Source: Burkholderiales bacterium PBB3
Lineage (GTDB): Bacteria; Pseudomonadota; Gammaproteobacteria; Burkholderiales; Burkholderiaceae_C
Assembly: GCA_002256115.1 (NCBI GenBank)
Contig: NKIK01000001.1
Span: 1 to 64,000, forward strand
Direction: 5' to 3'
Length of the DNA stretch: 64,000 bases
Part shown: positions 9,717 through 18,578 of the stretch, one piece after another
How the letters are laid out: each line of letters starts with the position of its first letter
Numbering within the stretch: position 1 is the stretch's first letter
Translations under genes and position numbers: made by a program
Notes under the pieces: model-generated
The model's input: only the letters and a program-made list of their open reading frames with translations
Told to the model about the DNA's origin: nothing
Database searches by the model: none

Positions 9717-10052
9717 ATGGATTTTTCTGTTGAAAGCCTGGAAACGCCGGCACTGACCAAAGCCCAGTTGGCGGACATGCTGTTCGAGCAAATCGGGCTC
9801 AACAAGCGCGAATCCAAGGACATGATCGACGCGTTTTTTGACCTGATCGCGGCCAGTCTGGTGGATGGTACCGACGTCAAAATCTCCGGTTTTGGCAACT
9901 TTCAGATCCGTACGAAGGCGCCACGGCCAGGCCGAAATCCGCGCACGGGCGAGGCGATTCCGATCCAGGCACGCCGGGTGGTGACCTTCCACGCCAGCCA
10001 CAAACTCAAAGAACAAATCCAGGACGACGGTAAAGCGCCTGCCAGCGTCTGA
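9717..10052 (+). CDS. ihfA: Integration host factor alpha subunit
   Basis: IHF is a nucleoid protein that bends DNA at specific sites as an alpha-beta heterodimer. The 111-residue product has the HU/IHF fold, starting with LTKAQLADMLFEQIGLNKRES, the ISGFGNFQIRTKAPRPGRNPRTGE DNA-arm signature (read in two parts across residues 60-83) and the intercalating Pro in the arm. An extra dozen N-terminal residues precede the E. coli-like start. Immediate linkage to pheT and a MerR-type gene is the standard arrangement. Confidence 0.95.
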   Translation: MDFSVESLETPALTKAQLADMLFEQIGLNKRESKDMIDAFFDLIAASLVDGTDVKISGFGNFQIRTKAPRPGRNPRTGEAIPIQARRVVTFHASHKLKEQIQDDGKAPASV

Positions 10053-10154
10053 GCACGTCTGCAACAGATTTGTTGCAGTGCATGCAATTGGTCTTTGCAC
10101 GCGAGGCAAAGTTAGAGTAACCTCTACGCTTTGCCTCCTACAGCATTGATTTCA

Positions 10155-10601
10155 ATGGAGAAAACTCTCCCCCCCATTCCAGCTAAACGCTATTTCACCA
10201 TCGGTGAGGTGGGGGATTTGTGCGGCGTAAAACCGCACGTGCTACGGTATTGGGAGCAGGAGTTCACGCAACTACGCCCTATGAAGCGGCGTGGCAACCG
10301 CCGTTATTACCAACACCATGAGGTGTTGATGATCCGGAGGATTCGGGATTTGTTGTACGACCAAGGTTTCACCATCAGTGGTGCGCGCAACAAAATGCAG
10401 GAGATCCTGCAAACTGAGCGCGATAAAAAACGCAACGGTGAAGTCATGTTGGACGGCGTTGAGGTTTTGGAGGTCAATGATGTTGATCTGGAAGACTTTG
10501 AAGACAGCCAATTATCTGATTCCATGGATGCGAGTGCAGTAGAGATGGCCCAGCTCCGCGAGGAGTTGTTTGAAATTCGTGAACTGCTGACTGCGGCTTG
10601 A
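10155..10601 (+). CDS. MerR family transcriptional regulator (IHF-linked type)
   Basis: The 148-residue product has a MerR helix-turn-helix at its N terminus (YFTIGEVGDLCGVKPHVLRYWEQEF, given here in two parts of the motif: residues 14-26 and 27-38), followed by a winged segment and an acidic C-terminal tail with a short coiled coil. It lacks the Cys residues of metal-sensing MerR proteins, so no metal ligand is suggested. The family is constantly found downstream of pheT-ihfA but its function is undetermined. The ATG at 10155 is preferred over a TTG at 10131; neither has a good ribosome binding site. Confidence 0.8.
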   Translation: MEKTLPPIPAKRYFTIGEVGDLCGVKPHVLRYWEQEFTQLRPMKRRGNRRYYQHHEVLMIRRIRDLLYDQGFTISGARNKMQEILQTERDKKRNGEVMLDGVEVLEVNDVDLEDFEDSQLSDSMDASAVEMAQLREELFEIRELLTAA

Positions 10602-10643
10602 TGCATTTGCCACGATTTGTCAGGCTATAATTCAAGGCTTGAT

Positions 10644-10720
10644 CGGTGTGTGGCGCAGCCTGGTAGCGCACTTGCATGGGGTGCAAGGGGTCGAAGGTTC
10701 GAATCCTTTCACACCGACCA
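10644..10720 (+). tRNA. proL: tRNA-Pro (GGG anticodon)
   Basis: The 77-base sequence folds as a complete cloverleaf: acceptor arm CGGTGTG/CACACCG, D arm with GCGCAGCCTGGTAGCGC, anticodon arm CTTGC-ATGGGGT-GCAAG with GGG at 10678-10680, T arm with GGTTCGAATCC, and an encoded CCA end. It reads CCC and CCU proline codons. Its placement after ihfA-merR is typical of Burkholderiales. Confidence 0.97.
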
Positions 10721-10728
10721 TTAGTAGT

Positions 10729-10768
10729 AAAAAGCGGCTTGCAATAGAAATATTGCAAGCCGCTTTTT
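10729..10768 (+). terminator. Strong terminator after tRNA-Pro
   Basis: An 18-base arm starting AAAAAGCGGCTTGC pairs fully with its complement around a GAAA loop and ends in TTTTT. The perfect stem and A/T tracts on both sides make it a likely bidirectional terminator. It lies nine bases after the tRNA. Confidence 0.93.
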
Positions 10769-10961
10769 CGTTGGTGGCTTCGTCACAGCAGTTACCGCAT
10801 AGTTTCGCAATTGGTGTTTCGGTGGCACAATGCGGGCAGTTACTAGGCCCTTCCCATGCCACAGTCGCATCCGCATATCGGTTCAGCCGTGTCGCGGAAG
10901 GTTAATTTAAACAGCTTTAACCAGCTAATGTTTCCTGCAGGGAAACGGAGGTCAGCGGAAT
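10769..10961 (+). promoter_or_regulatory. sucA promoter/leader region with a GTTTCC-GGAAAC palindrome
   Basis: No gene is seen in these 193 bases. An inverted repeat GTTTCC-TGCAG-GGAAAC lies at 10930-10946, immediately in front of the GGAG ribosome binding site (10946-10949) for sucA. It could be an operator or an RNA hairpin that limits ribosome access. No convincing -35/-10 pair was recognised. Confidence 0.4.
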
Positions 10962-13856
10962 ATGAGTGAATCAACGTCCCACGGGACGAATCCGGCTTCG
11001 TCGGTCTATCAAGCCTACCAAAGCAATACGTATTTGTTTGGTGGCAATGCCCCTTACGTAGAAGAGATGTATGAAAATTATCTCGCCAACCCCGGCAGCG
11101 TGCCGGATTCGTGGCGGGATTACTTTGATGCGTTGCAGCACGTGCCTGCCGTTGATGGCAGTTCCGCCAAAGACGTAGCTCATCTGCCCGTCATCAACGC
11201 TTTTGCCGAACGCGCCAAACAAGGCGTGAGCCGTGTCGTGATGGCCACGGGTGCAGATTCCGAAATGGGCCGCAAACGCACCGCCGTACAACAGCTGATT
11301 GCCGCCTACCGCAACGTGGGTGCCCGCTGGGCTGATCTCGATCCACTGAAGCGCACTGAGCGCGACAAGATCCCGGAGCTGGATCTGTCGTTCTACGGCT
11401 TCAATGATGCTGACCAGGAAACGGTGTTCAACACCAGCAATACTTTCTTCGGCAAAGAATCGATGAGTTTGCGTGAGCTGATGAACGCACTGCGCGAAAC
11501 CTACTGCGGCACGATTGGCGTAGAGTTCATGTACACGACAGACCAGAACCAGAAGCGCTGGTGGCAACAGAAGCTAGAGGCTGTTCGCAGTAAGCCCAAT
11601 TTCAGCGGCGACAAGAAGAAACACATTCTGGATCGGCTGACCGCTGCGGAAGGGCTTGAGCGCTTCCTGCACACCAAGTACGTGGGCCAAAAGCGTTTCT
11701 CCCTGGAAGGCGGCGAGAGTTTTATTGCCGCGATGGACGAGCTCATTCAGCAAGCCGGTGCCAAGGGCGTACAGGAAATTGTGATTGGCATGGCCCACCG
11801 CGGTCGTCTGAACGTACTGGTCAATACGCTGGGCAAGATGCCTGCCGATTTGTTTGCCGAGTTCGATCACACGGCACCTGAAGAGCTAACTTCGGGCGAT
11901 GTGAAGTACCACCAGGGTTTCTCGTCTGATGTGTCTACCCTGGGTGGCCCCGTTCACTTATCGTTGGCCTTCAACCCATCACACTTGGAAATTGTGAACC
12001 CCGTGGTGGAAGGCTCGGTGCGCGCGCGCATGGACCGCCGCGATGACCCAACTGGCGCACAAGTGCTGCCGGTGCTGGTGCATGGTGACGCTGCCTTTGG
12101 CGGTCAGGGTGTTAATCAGGAAACACTGGCGTTGGCCCAAACCCGGGGTTACACCACCGGCGGCACGGTGCACATCATCATCAACAACCAGATCGGTTTC
12201 ACCACGTCTGACCCGCGCGACATGCGCTCCAGCGCGTTCTGTACGGACATCGTGAAGATGGTGGAGTCTCCGGTACTGCACGTGAATGGAGATGATCCAG
12301 AAGCCGTGGTGTTTGCTACGCAGTTGGCCCTGGAGTTCCGCATGGAATTCGGCCAGGACGTTGTGGTGGATATCACCTGCTTCCGCAAGCTGGGTCACAA
12401 CGAGCAAGATACGCCAAGCCTGACCCAACCGCTGATGTACAAAAAGATCAGTGCACACCCCGGTACCCGCAAGCTGTATGCCGACAAGTTGGCAACGCAA
12501 GGCTTGGGTGCTGATCTGGGTGACGAGATGGTGAAAGCCTACCGCGCCGCGATGGATGCGGGCAAGCACACCGTGGACCCGGTCCTTACCAACTTCAAGA
12601 GCAAATACGCCGTGGATTGGTCTCCGTTCCTGGGCAAGAAATGGACAGACGCGGGCGACACTGCGATTCCTTTGACCGAGTGGAAGCGTCTGTCGACTAA
12701 GCTGACGACCATTCCTGCCAGCGTGACGCCACACCAGTTGGTGAAGAAGGTCTATGACGACCGTGCCGCGATGGGTCGTGGTGAAGTGAATGTGGACTGG
12801 GGTATGGGCGAGCACATGGCGTTTGCCTCCTTGGTGGCCAGCGGCTTCCCGGTGCGCTTGTCAGGCGAAGACTCCGGCCGCGGTACCTTTACGCACCGCC
12901 ATGCTGTCATTCATGACCAGGCTCGCGAGAAGTGGGATGCAGGGACCTATGTGCCCTTGCAAAACGTGGCGGACAAGCAGGCTCCGTTTGTCGTTATCGA
13001 CTCCATCCTCTCTGAAGAAGCCGTGCTGGGCTTTGAGTACGGCTACGCCTCCAACGACCCCAACACGCTGGTGATCTGGGAAGCGCAGTTTGGCGATTTC
13101 GCCAATGGTGCCCAGGTGGTGATCGACCAGTTCATTGCGTCGGGTGAAGTGAAGTGGGGCCGTGTGAACGGCATCACGTTGATGCTGCCGCACGGTTACG
13201 AAGGCCAAGGCCCTGAGCACAGCTCAGCGCGCCTGGAGCGCTTCATGCAATTGGCGGCCGACACCAATATGCAGATCGTCCAGCCGACCACGGCTAGCCA
13301 GATCTTTCACGTGCTGCGTCGCCAGATGGTGCGCAATCTGCGCAAGCCTTTGATCATCATGACGCCCAAGAGCTTGCTGCGTAACAAGGACGCAACCTCT
13401 CCGCTGTCAGAGTTCACCAAAGGCGCTTTCCAGACCGTGATTCCTGAAAGCAAAGAGCTCAAGGGCGACAAGGTCAAGCGTGTGATTACTTGCTCGGGTA
13501 AGGTTTACTACGACTTGGTCAAAAAGCGGGAAGAGAAGGGCCTGGATGACGTGGCCATCATTCGCGTGGAGCAGCTGTACCCCTTCCCGCACAAGGCGTT
13601 TGCAACGGAACTGAAAAAGTACCCGAATGCAACGGACGTGGTGTGGTGCCAGGACGAACCCCAGAACCAGGGCGCCTGGTTCTTCGTGCAGCACTACATC
13701 CACGAAAACATGCTGGAGGGTCAAAAGCTGGGTTATTCCGGCCGCGCAGCCTCCGCATCCCCTGCAGTGGGCTATTCCCACCTGCACCAAGAACAACAAA
13801 AGGCGTTGGTTGAGGGTGCTTTCGGCAAACTCAAAGGCTTCGTGCTGACGAAGTAG
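10962..13856 (+). CDS. sucA: 2-oxoglutarate dehydrogenase E1 component
   Basis: E1 is the thiamine-diphosphate-dependent decarboxylase of the 2-oxoglutarate dehydrogenase complex in the TCA cycle. The 964-residue product starts with the E2-binding N-terminal segment (residues about 15-55, YLFGGNAPYVEEMYENYL), contains the IGMAHRGRLNVLVN active-site motif (about 273-286), the GDAAFGGQG and NNQIGFTT ThDP/Mg segments, and the C-terminal SEEAVLGFEYGYA and LMLPHGYEGQGPEHSSARLER motifs. It is followed by E2 and E3 genes as an operon; GGAG lies before the ATG. Confidence 0.98.
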   Translation: MSESTSHGTNPASSVYQAYQSNTYLFGGNAPYVEEMYENYLANPGSVPDSWRDYFDALQHVPAVDGSSAKDVAHLPVINAFAERAKQGVSRVVMATGADSEMGRKRTAVQQLIAAYRNVGARWADLDPLKRTERDKIPELDLSFYGFNDADQETVFNTSNTFFGKESMSLRELMNALRETYCGTIGVEFMYTTDQNQKRWWQQKLEAVRSKPNFSGDKKKHILDRLTAAEGLERFLHTKYVGQKRFSLEGGESFIAAMDELIQQAGAKGVQEIVIGMAHRGRLNVLVNTLGKMPADLFAEFDHTAPEELTSGDVKYHQGFSSDVSTLGGPVHLSLAFNPSHLEIVNPVVEGSVRARMDRRDDPTGAQVLPVLVHGDAAFGGQGVNQETLALAQTRGYTTGGTVHIIINNQIGFTTSDPRDMRSSAFCTDIVKMVESPVLHVNGDDPEAVVFATQLALEFRMEFGQDVVVDITCFRKLGHNEQDTPSLTQPLMYKKISAHPGTRKLYADKLATQGLGADLGDEMVKAYRAAMDAGKHTVDPVLTNFKSKYAVDWSPFLGKKWTDAGDTAIPLTEWKRLSTKLTTIPASVTPHQLVKKVYDDRAAMGRGEVNVDWGMGEHMAFASLVASGFPVRLSGEDSGRGTFTHRHAVIHDQAREKWDAGTYVPLQNVADKQAPFVVIDSILSEEAVLGFEYGYASNDPNTLVIWEAQFGDFANGAQVVIDQFIASGEVKWGRVNGITLMLPHGYEGQGPEHSSARLERFMQLAADTNMQIVQPTTASQIFHVLRRQMVRNLRKPLIIMTPKSLLRNKDATSPLSEFTKGAFQTVIPESKELKGDKVKRVITCSGKVYYDLVKKREEKGLDDVAIIRVEQLYPFPHKAFATELKKYPNATDVVWCQDEPQNQGAWFFVQHYIHENMLEGQKLGYSGRAASASPAVGYSHLHQEQQKALVEGAFGKLKGFVLTK

Positions 13857-13899
13857 TCGCTGAGCCCAAAACACCCAACCAATCAACGGAAAGAACAAT

Positions 13900-15177
13900 A
13901 TGGCAATCGTAGAAGTCAAAGTTCCACAGCTCTCAGAATCCGTGGCAGAAGCCACCTTGCTGCAGTGGAAGAAAAAAGTAGGCGATCAAATCGCAGTCGA
14001 TGAAATCCTGATCGAAGTCGAAACCGACAAGGTGGTGATGGAGGTGCCTGCGCCAAGCGCCGGTGTGTTGGTCGAACTGGTCCAACCGGATGGCGCGACC
14101 GTTGCAGCCGAGCAATTGATCGCCCGTATCGACACCGAAGGCAAGACAGGTACTGCTGCGCCAGCACCTGCCGCAGTTGCTGCGCCCGCCGTCGCTGTAG
14201 CCTCTGCGGCGGCTGCGCCTGCTGCCGCAGGTGGCTCCAAGGGTGATGTCGCTATGCCAGCGGCTGCCAAGCTGCTGGCGGACAACAACCTCTCTGTAAG
14301 TGCTGTAGCCGGTACGGGCAAAGATGGTCGCGTTACCAAGGGTGATGTATTGGCCGCTGTGGCTGCAGGGCCTGCTACAAAATCTGTAGCTGCTCCCGCA
14401 ATACCTACGGGCGTTCCCACCACTTCGTTGCCACAGGTTGCAGTGAAGCCCTCTGGCTTTGCCGATGCATTGGCCAATCGCCCTGAGCAGCGCGTGCCCA
14501 TGAGCCGCCTGCGCGCACGTGTGGCCGAGCGTTTGCTGCAGTCGCAATCGACTAACGCCATCTTGACCACCTTCAATGAGATCAACATGGCCCCGGTCAT
14601 GGAGATGCGCAAGCGCATGCAAGAGCGTTTCGAGAAAGAGCATGGCGTGAAGCTCGGCTTCATGAGCTTCTTTGTGAAGGCGGCAGTGCACGCGCTGAAG
14701 AAGTTCCCGGTGCTGAACGCTTCGGTGGACGGCACCGACATCGTCTACCACGGCTACTTCGACATCGGTATCGCCGTGGGCTCACCCCGTGGCTTGGTGG
14801 TACCCATTTTGCGCAACGCCGACCAGATGAGCTTTGCTGACATCGAGAAGAAGATTGCCGAGTACGGCGTCAAGGCCCGCGACGGCAAGCTGGGCATGGA
14901 AGAAATGACCGGCGGTACCTTCTCCATCTCCAATGGTGGCACCTTCGGCTCCATGATGTCCACGCCCATCATCAACCCGCCGCAAAGTGCGATCCTGGGC
15001 GTGCACGCGACCAAAGACCGCGCCATGGTGGAAAACGGAGTGGTCGTGGTTCGCCCGATGAACTACTTCGCCATGTCCTACGACCACCGCATCATCGACG
15101 GCCGCGAAGCCGTGCTTGGCCTGGTGGCCATGAAGGAAGCGTTGGAAGATCCAGCACGCCTATTGTTTGATATCTGA
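13900..15177 (+). CDS. odhB: 2-oxoglutarate dehydrogenase E2 (dihydrolipoyl succinyltransferase)
   Basis: E2 forms the core of the complex and transfers the succinyl group to CoA. Domains: one lipoyl domain (1-75, lipoyl Lys44 in ETDKVVMEV), an Ala/Pro linker, the E3/E1-binding domain (about 114-150, [15 protein letters not shown] and [15 protein letters not shown]), a second linker, and the catalytic domain (about 190-425) ending with the [13 protein letters not shown] active-site motif. The second linker (codons about 158-171) is encoded by DNA that closely resembles the dispersed intergenic repeat found across this window, suggesting an old insertion kept in frame. E1 lies 43 bases upstream; E3 follows after a 174-base repeat-rich gap. 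Confidence 0.97.
   Translation: MAIVEVKVPQLSESVAEATLLQWKKKVGDQIAVDEILIEVETDKVVMEVPAPSAGVLVELVQPDGATVAAEQLIARIDTEGKTGTAAPAPAAVAAPAVAVASAAAAPAAAGGSKGDVAMPAAAKLLADNNLSVSAVAGTGKDGRVTKGDVLAAVAAGPATKSVAAPAIPTGVPTTSLPQVAVKPSGFADALANRPEQRVPMSRLRARVAERLLQSQSTNAILTTFNEINMAPVMEMRKRMQERFEKEHGVKLGFMSFFVKAAVHALKKFPVLNASVDGTDIVYHGYFDIGIAVGSPRGLVVPILRNADQMSFADIEKKIAEYGVKARDGKLGMEEMTGGTFSISNGGTFGSMMSTPIINPPQSAILGVHATKDRAMVENGVVVVRPMNYFAMSYDHRIIDGREAVLGLVAMKEALEDPARLLFDI
14373..14412 (+). repeat. Dispersed repeat, copy C, inside the odhB coding sequence
   Basis: TGCTACAAAATCTGTAGCTG followed by CTCCCGCAATACCTACGGG matches copy J (56868-56907) at about 30 of 38 positions, including the invariant AGCTGCTCCCGCA. 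It lies in the flexible linker of odhB, where an in-frame insertion would be tolerated. Confidence 0.65.
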
Positions 15178-15180
15178 TTG

Positions 15181-15312
15181 GGCTCACCCCCCGGCTTGCC
15201 CACTGCGTGTGGCCGCTTTCCCCCTTGCAGGGGGCAACACCAGCGGCCCGGCAGAGCCGGTTCTGCGGTGTTCCTGAAAGGGGCCTCGCTGCGCTGGCCT
15301 TGGCAAGAGGGC
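15181..15312. repeat. Repeat-like, G+C-rich spacer between odhB and lpd
   Basis: The 174-base gap holds several nested inverted repeats: CCCCCTTGCAGGGGG (15221-15235, approximately), CCGCT/AGCGG around it, and CCGGC/GCCGG. The block resembles intergenic palindromic repeats common in Comamonadaceae, but no second copy is in this window, so family membership is from memory only. It is not coding in a convincing frame and lies inside an apparent operon, where it could modulate the E2/E3 ratio. Confidence 0.45.
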
Positions 15313-15351
15313 ATGCAGCTCGATCTGTGTTTTGAATAAAGTGAGAACGCT

Positions 15352-16779
15352 ATGAGTAAACAATTTGACGTGATCGTCATCGGCGGCGGTCCTGGTGGGT
15401 ACATCGCCGCCATCCGCGCGGCCCAGCTAGGCTTCAATGTGGCCTGTATCGACGAGTGGAAGAACGCGGAGGGTGGGCAAGCGCTTGGCGGTACTTGTAC
15501 CAACGTGGGCTGCATTCCTTCCAAAGCTTTGTTGCAGTCCAGCGAGCATTTCAACCACGCCAACCACCACTTTGCCGAGCACGGCATTACGGCGACCGGC
15601 GTGAGCATGGATGTGGGCAAGATGCTGGCACGCAAGAACACCGTGGTGAAGCAGAACAACGACGGCATCAAGTTCTTGTTTAAAAAGAACAAGATCACGT
15701 CTTTCCATGGACGTGGTTCGTTTGTCAAAGCCGCCGAAGGCGGCTACGAAATCAAGGTGGCGGGCGCTGCCGAAGAAACCATCACCGGCAAACAAATCAT
15801 CATCGCCACGGGCTCCAACGCACGTGCTTTGCCCGGCACGCCGTTTGACGAAGTCAATGTGCTGTCCAACGACGGCGCGCTGAACATTGGCGCTGTGCCC
15901 AAGAAGCTGGGCCTGATCGGCTCCGGAGTGATTGGCCTGGAAATGGGTTCGGTGTGGAAGCGTCTGGGCGCTGAAGTCACCATCCTCGAAGGCCTGCCAG
16001 TCTTCCTGGGCGCGGTGGACGAAGGCGTTGCTAAAGAGGCTTTCAAGGCCTTCACCAAGCAGGGTCTGAAGATCGAGTTGGGCGTCAAGGTTGGCGAAAT
16101 TAAGAACGGCAAGAAGGGCGTGTCCGTTGCGTACACCAACGCCAAGGGCGAAGCCCAGACGCTGGACGTGGACAAGCTCATCATCTCCATCGGTCGTGTG
16201 CCCAACACTATTGGGCTGAACCCCGAATCAGTGGGCCTGGCGCTGGACGAGCGCGGTGCCATCGTGGTGGATGCCGACTGCAAAACCAATCTGCCCGGCG
16301 TATGGGCGGTGGGCGATGTGGTGCGTGGCCCGATGCTGGCACACAAGGCGGAAGAGGAGGGCGTTGCCGTGGCCGAGCGCATTGCTGGCCAGCATGGACA
16401 CGTGAACTTCAATACCGTGCCGTGGGTCATCTATACCAGCCCTGAGATTGCTTGGGTGGGCCGCACCGAGCAGCAGCTCAAGGCCGACGGCGTGGCGTAC
16501 AAGTCTGGCCAATTCCCCTTCTTGGCCAATGGCCGCGCACGCGCGCTGGGTGACACCACCGGATTTGTGAAGTTTCTGGCCGATGCCACGACGGATGAAA
16601 TCCTCGGTGTGCACATCGTGGGCCCCCAGGCCAGCGAACTAATCTCCGAAGCTGTCGTGGCCATGGAGTTCAAGGCCAGTGCCGAAGACATCGCCCGCAT
16701 TTGCCACGCGCATCCCTCCTTGAGTGAAGCTACCAAGGAAGCGGCGCTGGCGGTGGATAAACGTACGCTGAACTTCTGA
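15352..16779 (+). CDS. lpdA: Dihydrolipoyl dehydrogenase (E3)
   Basis: E3 reoxidises the lipoyl group of E2 with FAD and NAD+. The 475-residue protein shows the FAD-binding [17 protein letters not shown] motif (about 11-27), the redox-active disulfide in [16 protein letters not shown] (about 46-61), the NAD-binding [13 protein letters not shown] (about 187-199) and the C-terminal [15 protein letters not shown] base/dimer motif. It has no lipoyl domain. It is the third gene of the sucA-odhB-lpdA cluster, separated by a repeat-rich gap. Confidence 0.97.
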   Translation: MSKQFDVIVIGGGPGGYIAAIRAAQLGFNVACIDEWKNAEGGQALGGTCTNVGCIPSKALLQSSEHFNHANHHFAEHGITATGVSMDVGKMLARKNTVVKQNNDGIKFLFKKNKITSFHGRGSFVKAAEGGYEIKVAGAAEETITGKQIIIATGSNARALPGTPFDEVNVLSNDGALNIGAVPKKLGLIGSGVIGLEMGSVWKRLGAEVTILEGLPVFLGAVDEGVAKEAFKAFTKQGLKIELGVKVGEIKNGKKGVSVAYTNAKGEAQTLDVDKLIISIGRVPNTIGLNPESVGLALDERGAIVVDADCKTNLPGVWAVGDVVRGPMLAHKAEEEGVAVAERIAGQHGHVNFNTVPWVIYTSPEIAWVGRTEQQLKADGVAYKSGQFPFLANGRARALGDTTGFVKFLADATTDEILGVHIVGPQASELISEAVVAMEFKASAEDIARICHAHPSLSEATKEAALAVDKRTLNF

Positions 16780-16784
16780 TTCTA

Positions 16785-16844
16785 CGAGCCAAATAGCTGT
16801 TTCAGCCCATGGATAGTGCGGGAGCAGCTATTATTTATATAGCA
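16785..16844 (-). repeat. Dispersed repeat, copy D (full length)
   Basis: On the minus strand it reads TGCTATATAAATAATAGCTG then CTCCCGCACTATCCATGGGCTG and a degenerate tail ending in TTTGGCTC. This is the canonical form. It fills most of the lpdA-zapE gap. Confidence 0.85.
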
Positions 16845-16858
16845 AATCGGAGTGGGGC

Positions 16859-17956
16859 TTGACCGTCAAACAAACCTATGAGGCGGAGCTGGCTTCGCGC
16901 GGTTACAGCGCTGACCCGGCCCAGTTGCGGGCTGTGGATGCTTTGGAGCGTTGCGCGACTGAATGGGCCGCGTTCAAAGAGCAACGGTCGAATGCGTTCA
17001 AGAAGTTAATCAATCGGCCTGATATACCCCGCGGCGTTTACATGTACGGTGGAGTGGGGCGGGGCAAAAGCTTCTTGATGGATTGCTTCTTCAACGCAGT
17101 TCCCTTGAAGCGCAAAACGCGTTTGCATTTCCATGAGTTCATGCGCGAGGTGCATCGCGAGCTTGCCGATATGCAAGGCACCGTGAACCCGCTGGATGAA
17201 TTGGGTAAACGGATGTCAAAGCGTTACCGCCTGATTTGTTTCGATGAGTTTCATGTGGCCGACATCACGGACGCAATGATCTTGTATCGTCTGCTAGCGG
17301 CGTTATTTGAAAACGGCGTGGGTCTCGTCACTACGTCCAACTTCAAGCCTGATGATCTCTACCCTGGGGGCTTGCATCGTGCACGCATTCTTCCCGCCAT
17401 CCAATTGCTCAACGAACGCCTGCAGTTGATTAATGTGGATAACGGCACCGACTACCGCAGCATCACTTTGGAAATGGTCGATCTTTACCATGTGCCTGCA
17501 GGCCCGGTGGCAGATGCAGCCATGACCCAAGCATTCAATGCATTGGCCGAGTCGCACGACGAAGATCCCATGCTGCATATCGAAGCGCGTGAGATACATG
17601 CGCTTCGCAAAGCGGGCGGTGTTGTGTGGTTTGATTTCAAGACGCTGTGTGGCGGCCCCCGTTCTCAAAACGATTACCTTGAAATAGCGTCCCGGTTTCA
17701 CACGGTTTTTCTGAGCAATGTGCCCCAGATGCCGGTCCGTATGGCCTCTGAAGCGCGCCGTTTCACCTGGTTAGTGGATGTCCTGTACGACCGACGCGTT
17801 AAGTTAGTAATTTCTGCGGATGTTGCACCCCAGGATTTGTACACCGAGGGCCCCATGTCGCATGAGTTTCCCCGAACCGTTTCCAGGCTTCATGAAATGC
17901 AATCCAAGGAGTTTTTGGCCCAAGAACGTCGCCACGTTGATACGGGATTGACATGA
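16859..17956 (+). CDS. zapE: Cell division protein ZapE (AFG1-type ATPase)
   Basis: The 365-residue P-loop ATPase matches ZapE/AFG1. Walker A is GGVGRGKS (64-71), Walker B is LICFDEFHVADI (about 122-133), and an FHEFM segment sits between them. In E. coli ZapE associates with the Z-ring under stress; mitochondrial relatives act in protein quality control. The start is TTG at 16859, with GGAGTGGGG just upstream, and no ATG lies near. It follows the oxoglutarate dehydrogenase genes, a common location in betaproteobacteria. The next gene overlaps its stop by four bases. Confidence 0.93.
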   Translation: MTVKQTYEAELASRGYSADPAQLRAVDALERCATEWAAFKEQRSNAFKKLINRPDIPRGVYMYGGVGRGKSFLMDCFFNAVPLKRKTRLHFHEFMREVHRELADMQGTVNPLDELGKRMSKRYRLICFDEFHVADITDAMILYRLLAALFENGVGLVTTSNFKPDDLYPGGLHRARILPAIQLLNERLQLINVDNGTDYRSITLEMVDLYHVPAGPVADAAMTQAFNALAESHDEDPMLHIEAREIHALRKAGGVVWFDFKTLCGGPRSQNDYLEIASRFHTVFLSNVPQMPVRMASEARRFTWLVDVLYDRRVKLVISADVAPQDLYTEGPMSHEFPRTVSRLHEMQSKEFLAQERRHVDTGLT

Positions 17957-18549
17957 CGGTGCGATCGGGATTCCAGGCCTGCTTACTAGTTCTTGTGGCG
18001 GCAGTGCATGGCCCTGCGCAGGCGCAAGTCGCTACCAGCAACGACTACAGCCAGGCCAGTCGTGCCGATATTGAGGCTGCCCGGCGGGCACAGGCGCAAA
18101 CATTTGACGAAAGAGCGCGCAGCTGTGAGGCGGCATTCGCCGTCACCCAATGCCTAACCCGTGTGCGTTCTGAGCGGCTTGCAGCGCAAGCCAATCTTGA
18201 TCGTCGTGAACGCCAGCTGAACGATATTCAGAGGTCGAGCCAGGCGCAAGAGCAACTGGAGCGTAGCCAACAGAAGCAAGCAGAACACGAGGCGAAGTTG
18301 AACAGTCAGGCCCGGGCGGCTGCGGAGCGGCGAACAGTAACTTTACCTATTGCCGCCAAAGGTAAGCCCTCTGGAACGCCTTTCACGGCAAAAGCTGAGC
18401 CGTCTCCCCAGCTGTCTGCCGCGCAGCGTAGCGCCAATCGCCAAGAATTTCAACGCAAGCAACAAGACGCGGAGGCGAGGCGTAAAGCAGTAGACGCTCG
18501 CGTCAAAGCGAATAAAAAACCCGCAGCCACGCTACCCTTGCCACCCTGA
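17953..18549 (+). CDS. Putative exported, coiled-coil protein of unknown function
   Basis: The 198-residue protein has a likely signal peptide (about 1-24, ending GPAQAQ) and then a long Gln/Arg/Glu/Ala-rich stretch typical of an alpha-helical coiled coil, with two Cys residues near 57 and 66. The C-terminal part is basic and rich in Lys, Pro and Ala. I do not recognise a family. It overlaps zapE by four bases (ATGA), so the two are probably translated together. It runs toward the PP2C gene on the other strand. Confidence 0.7.
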   Translation: MTVRSGFQACLLVLVAAVHGPAQAQVATSNDYSQASRADIEAARRAQAQTFDERARSCEAAFAVTQCLTRVRSERLAAQANLDRRERQLNDIQRSSQAQEQLERSQQKQAEHEAKLNSQARAAAERRTVTLPIAAKGKPSGTPFTAKAEPSPQLSAAQRSANRQEFQRKQQDAEARRKAVDARVKANKKPAATLPLPP

Positions 18550-18578
18550 GGGGCCATCGCCGCGCAGGTGAACCTTGT

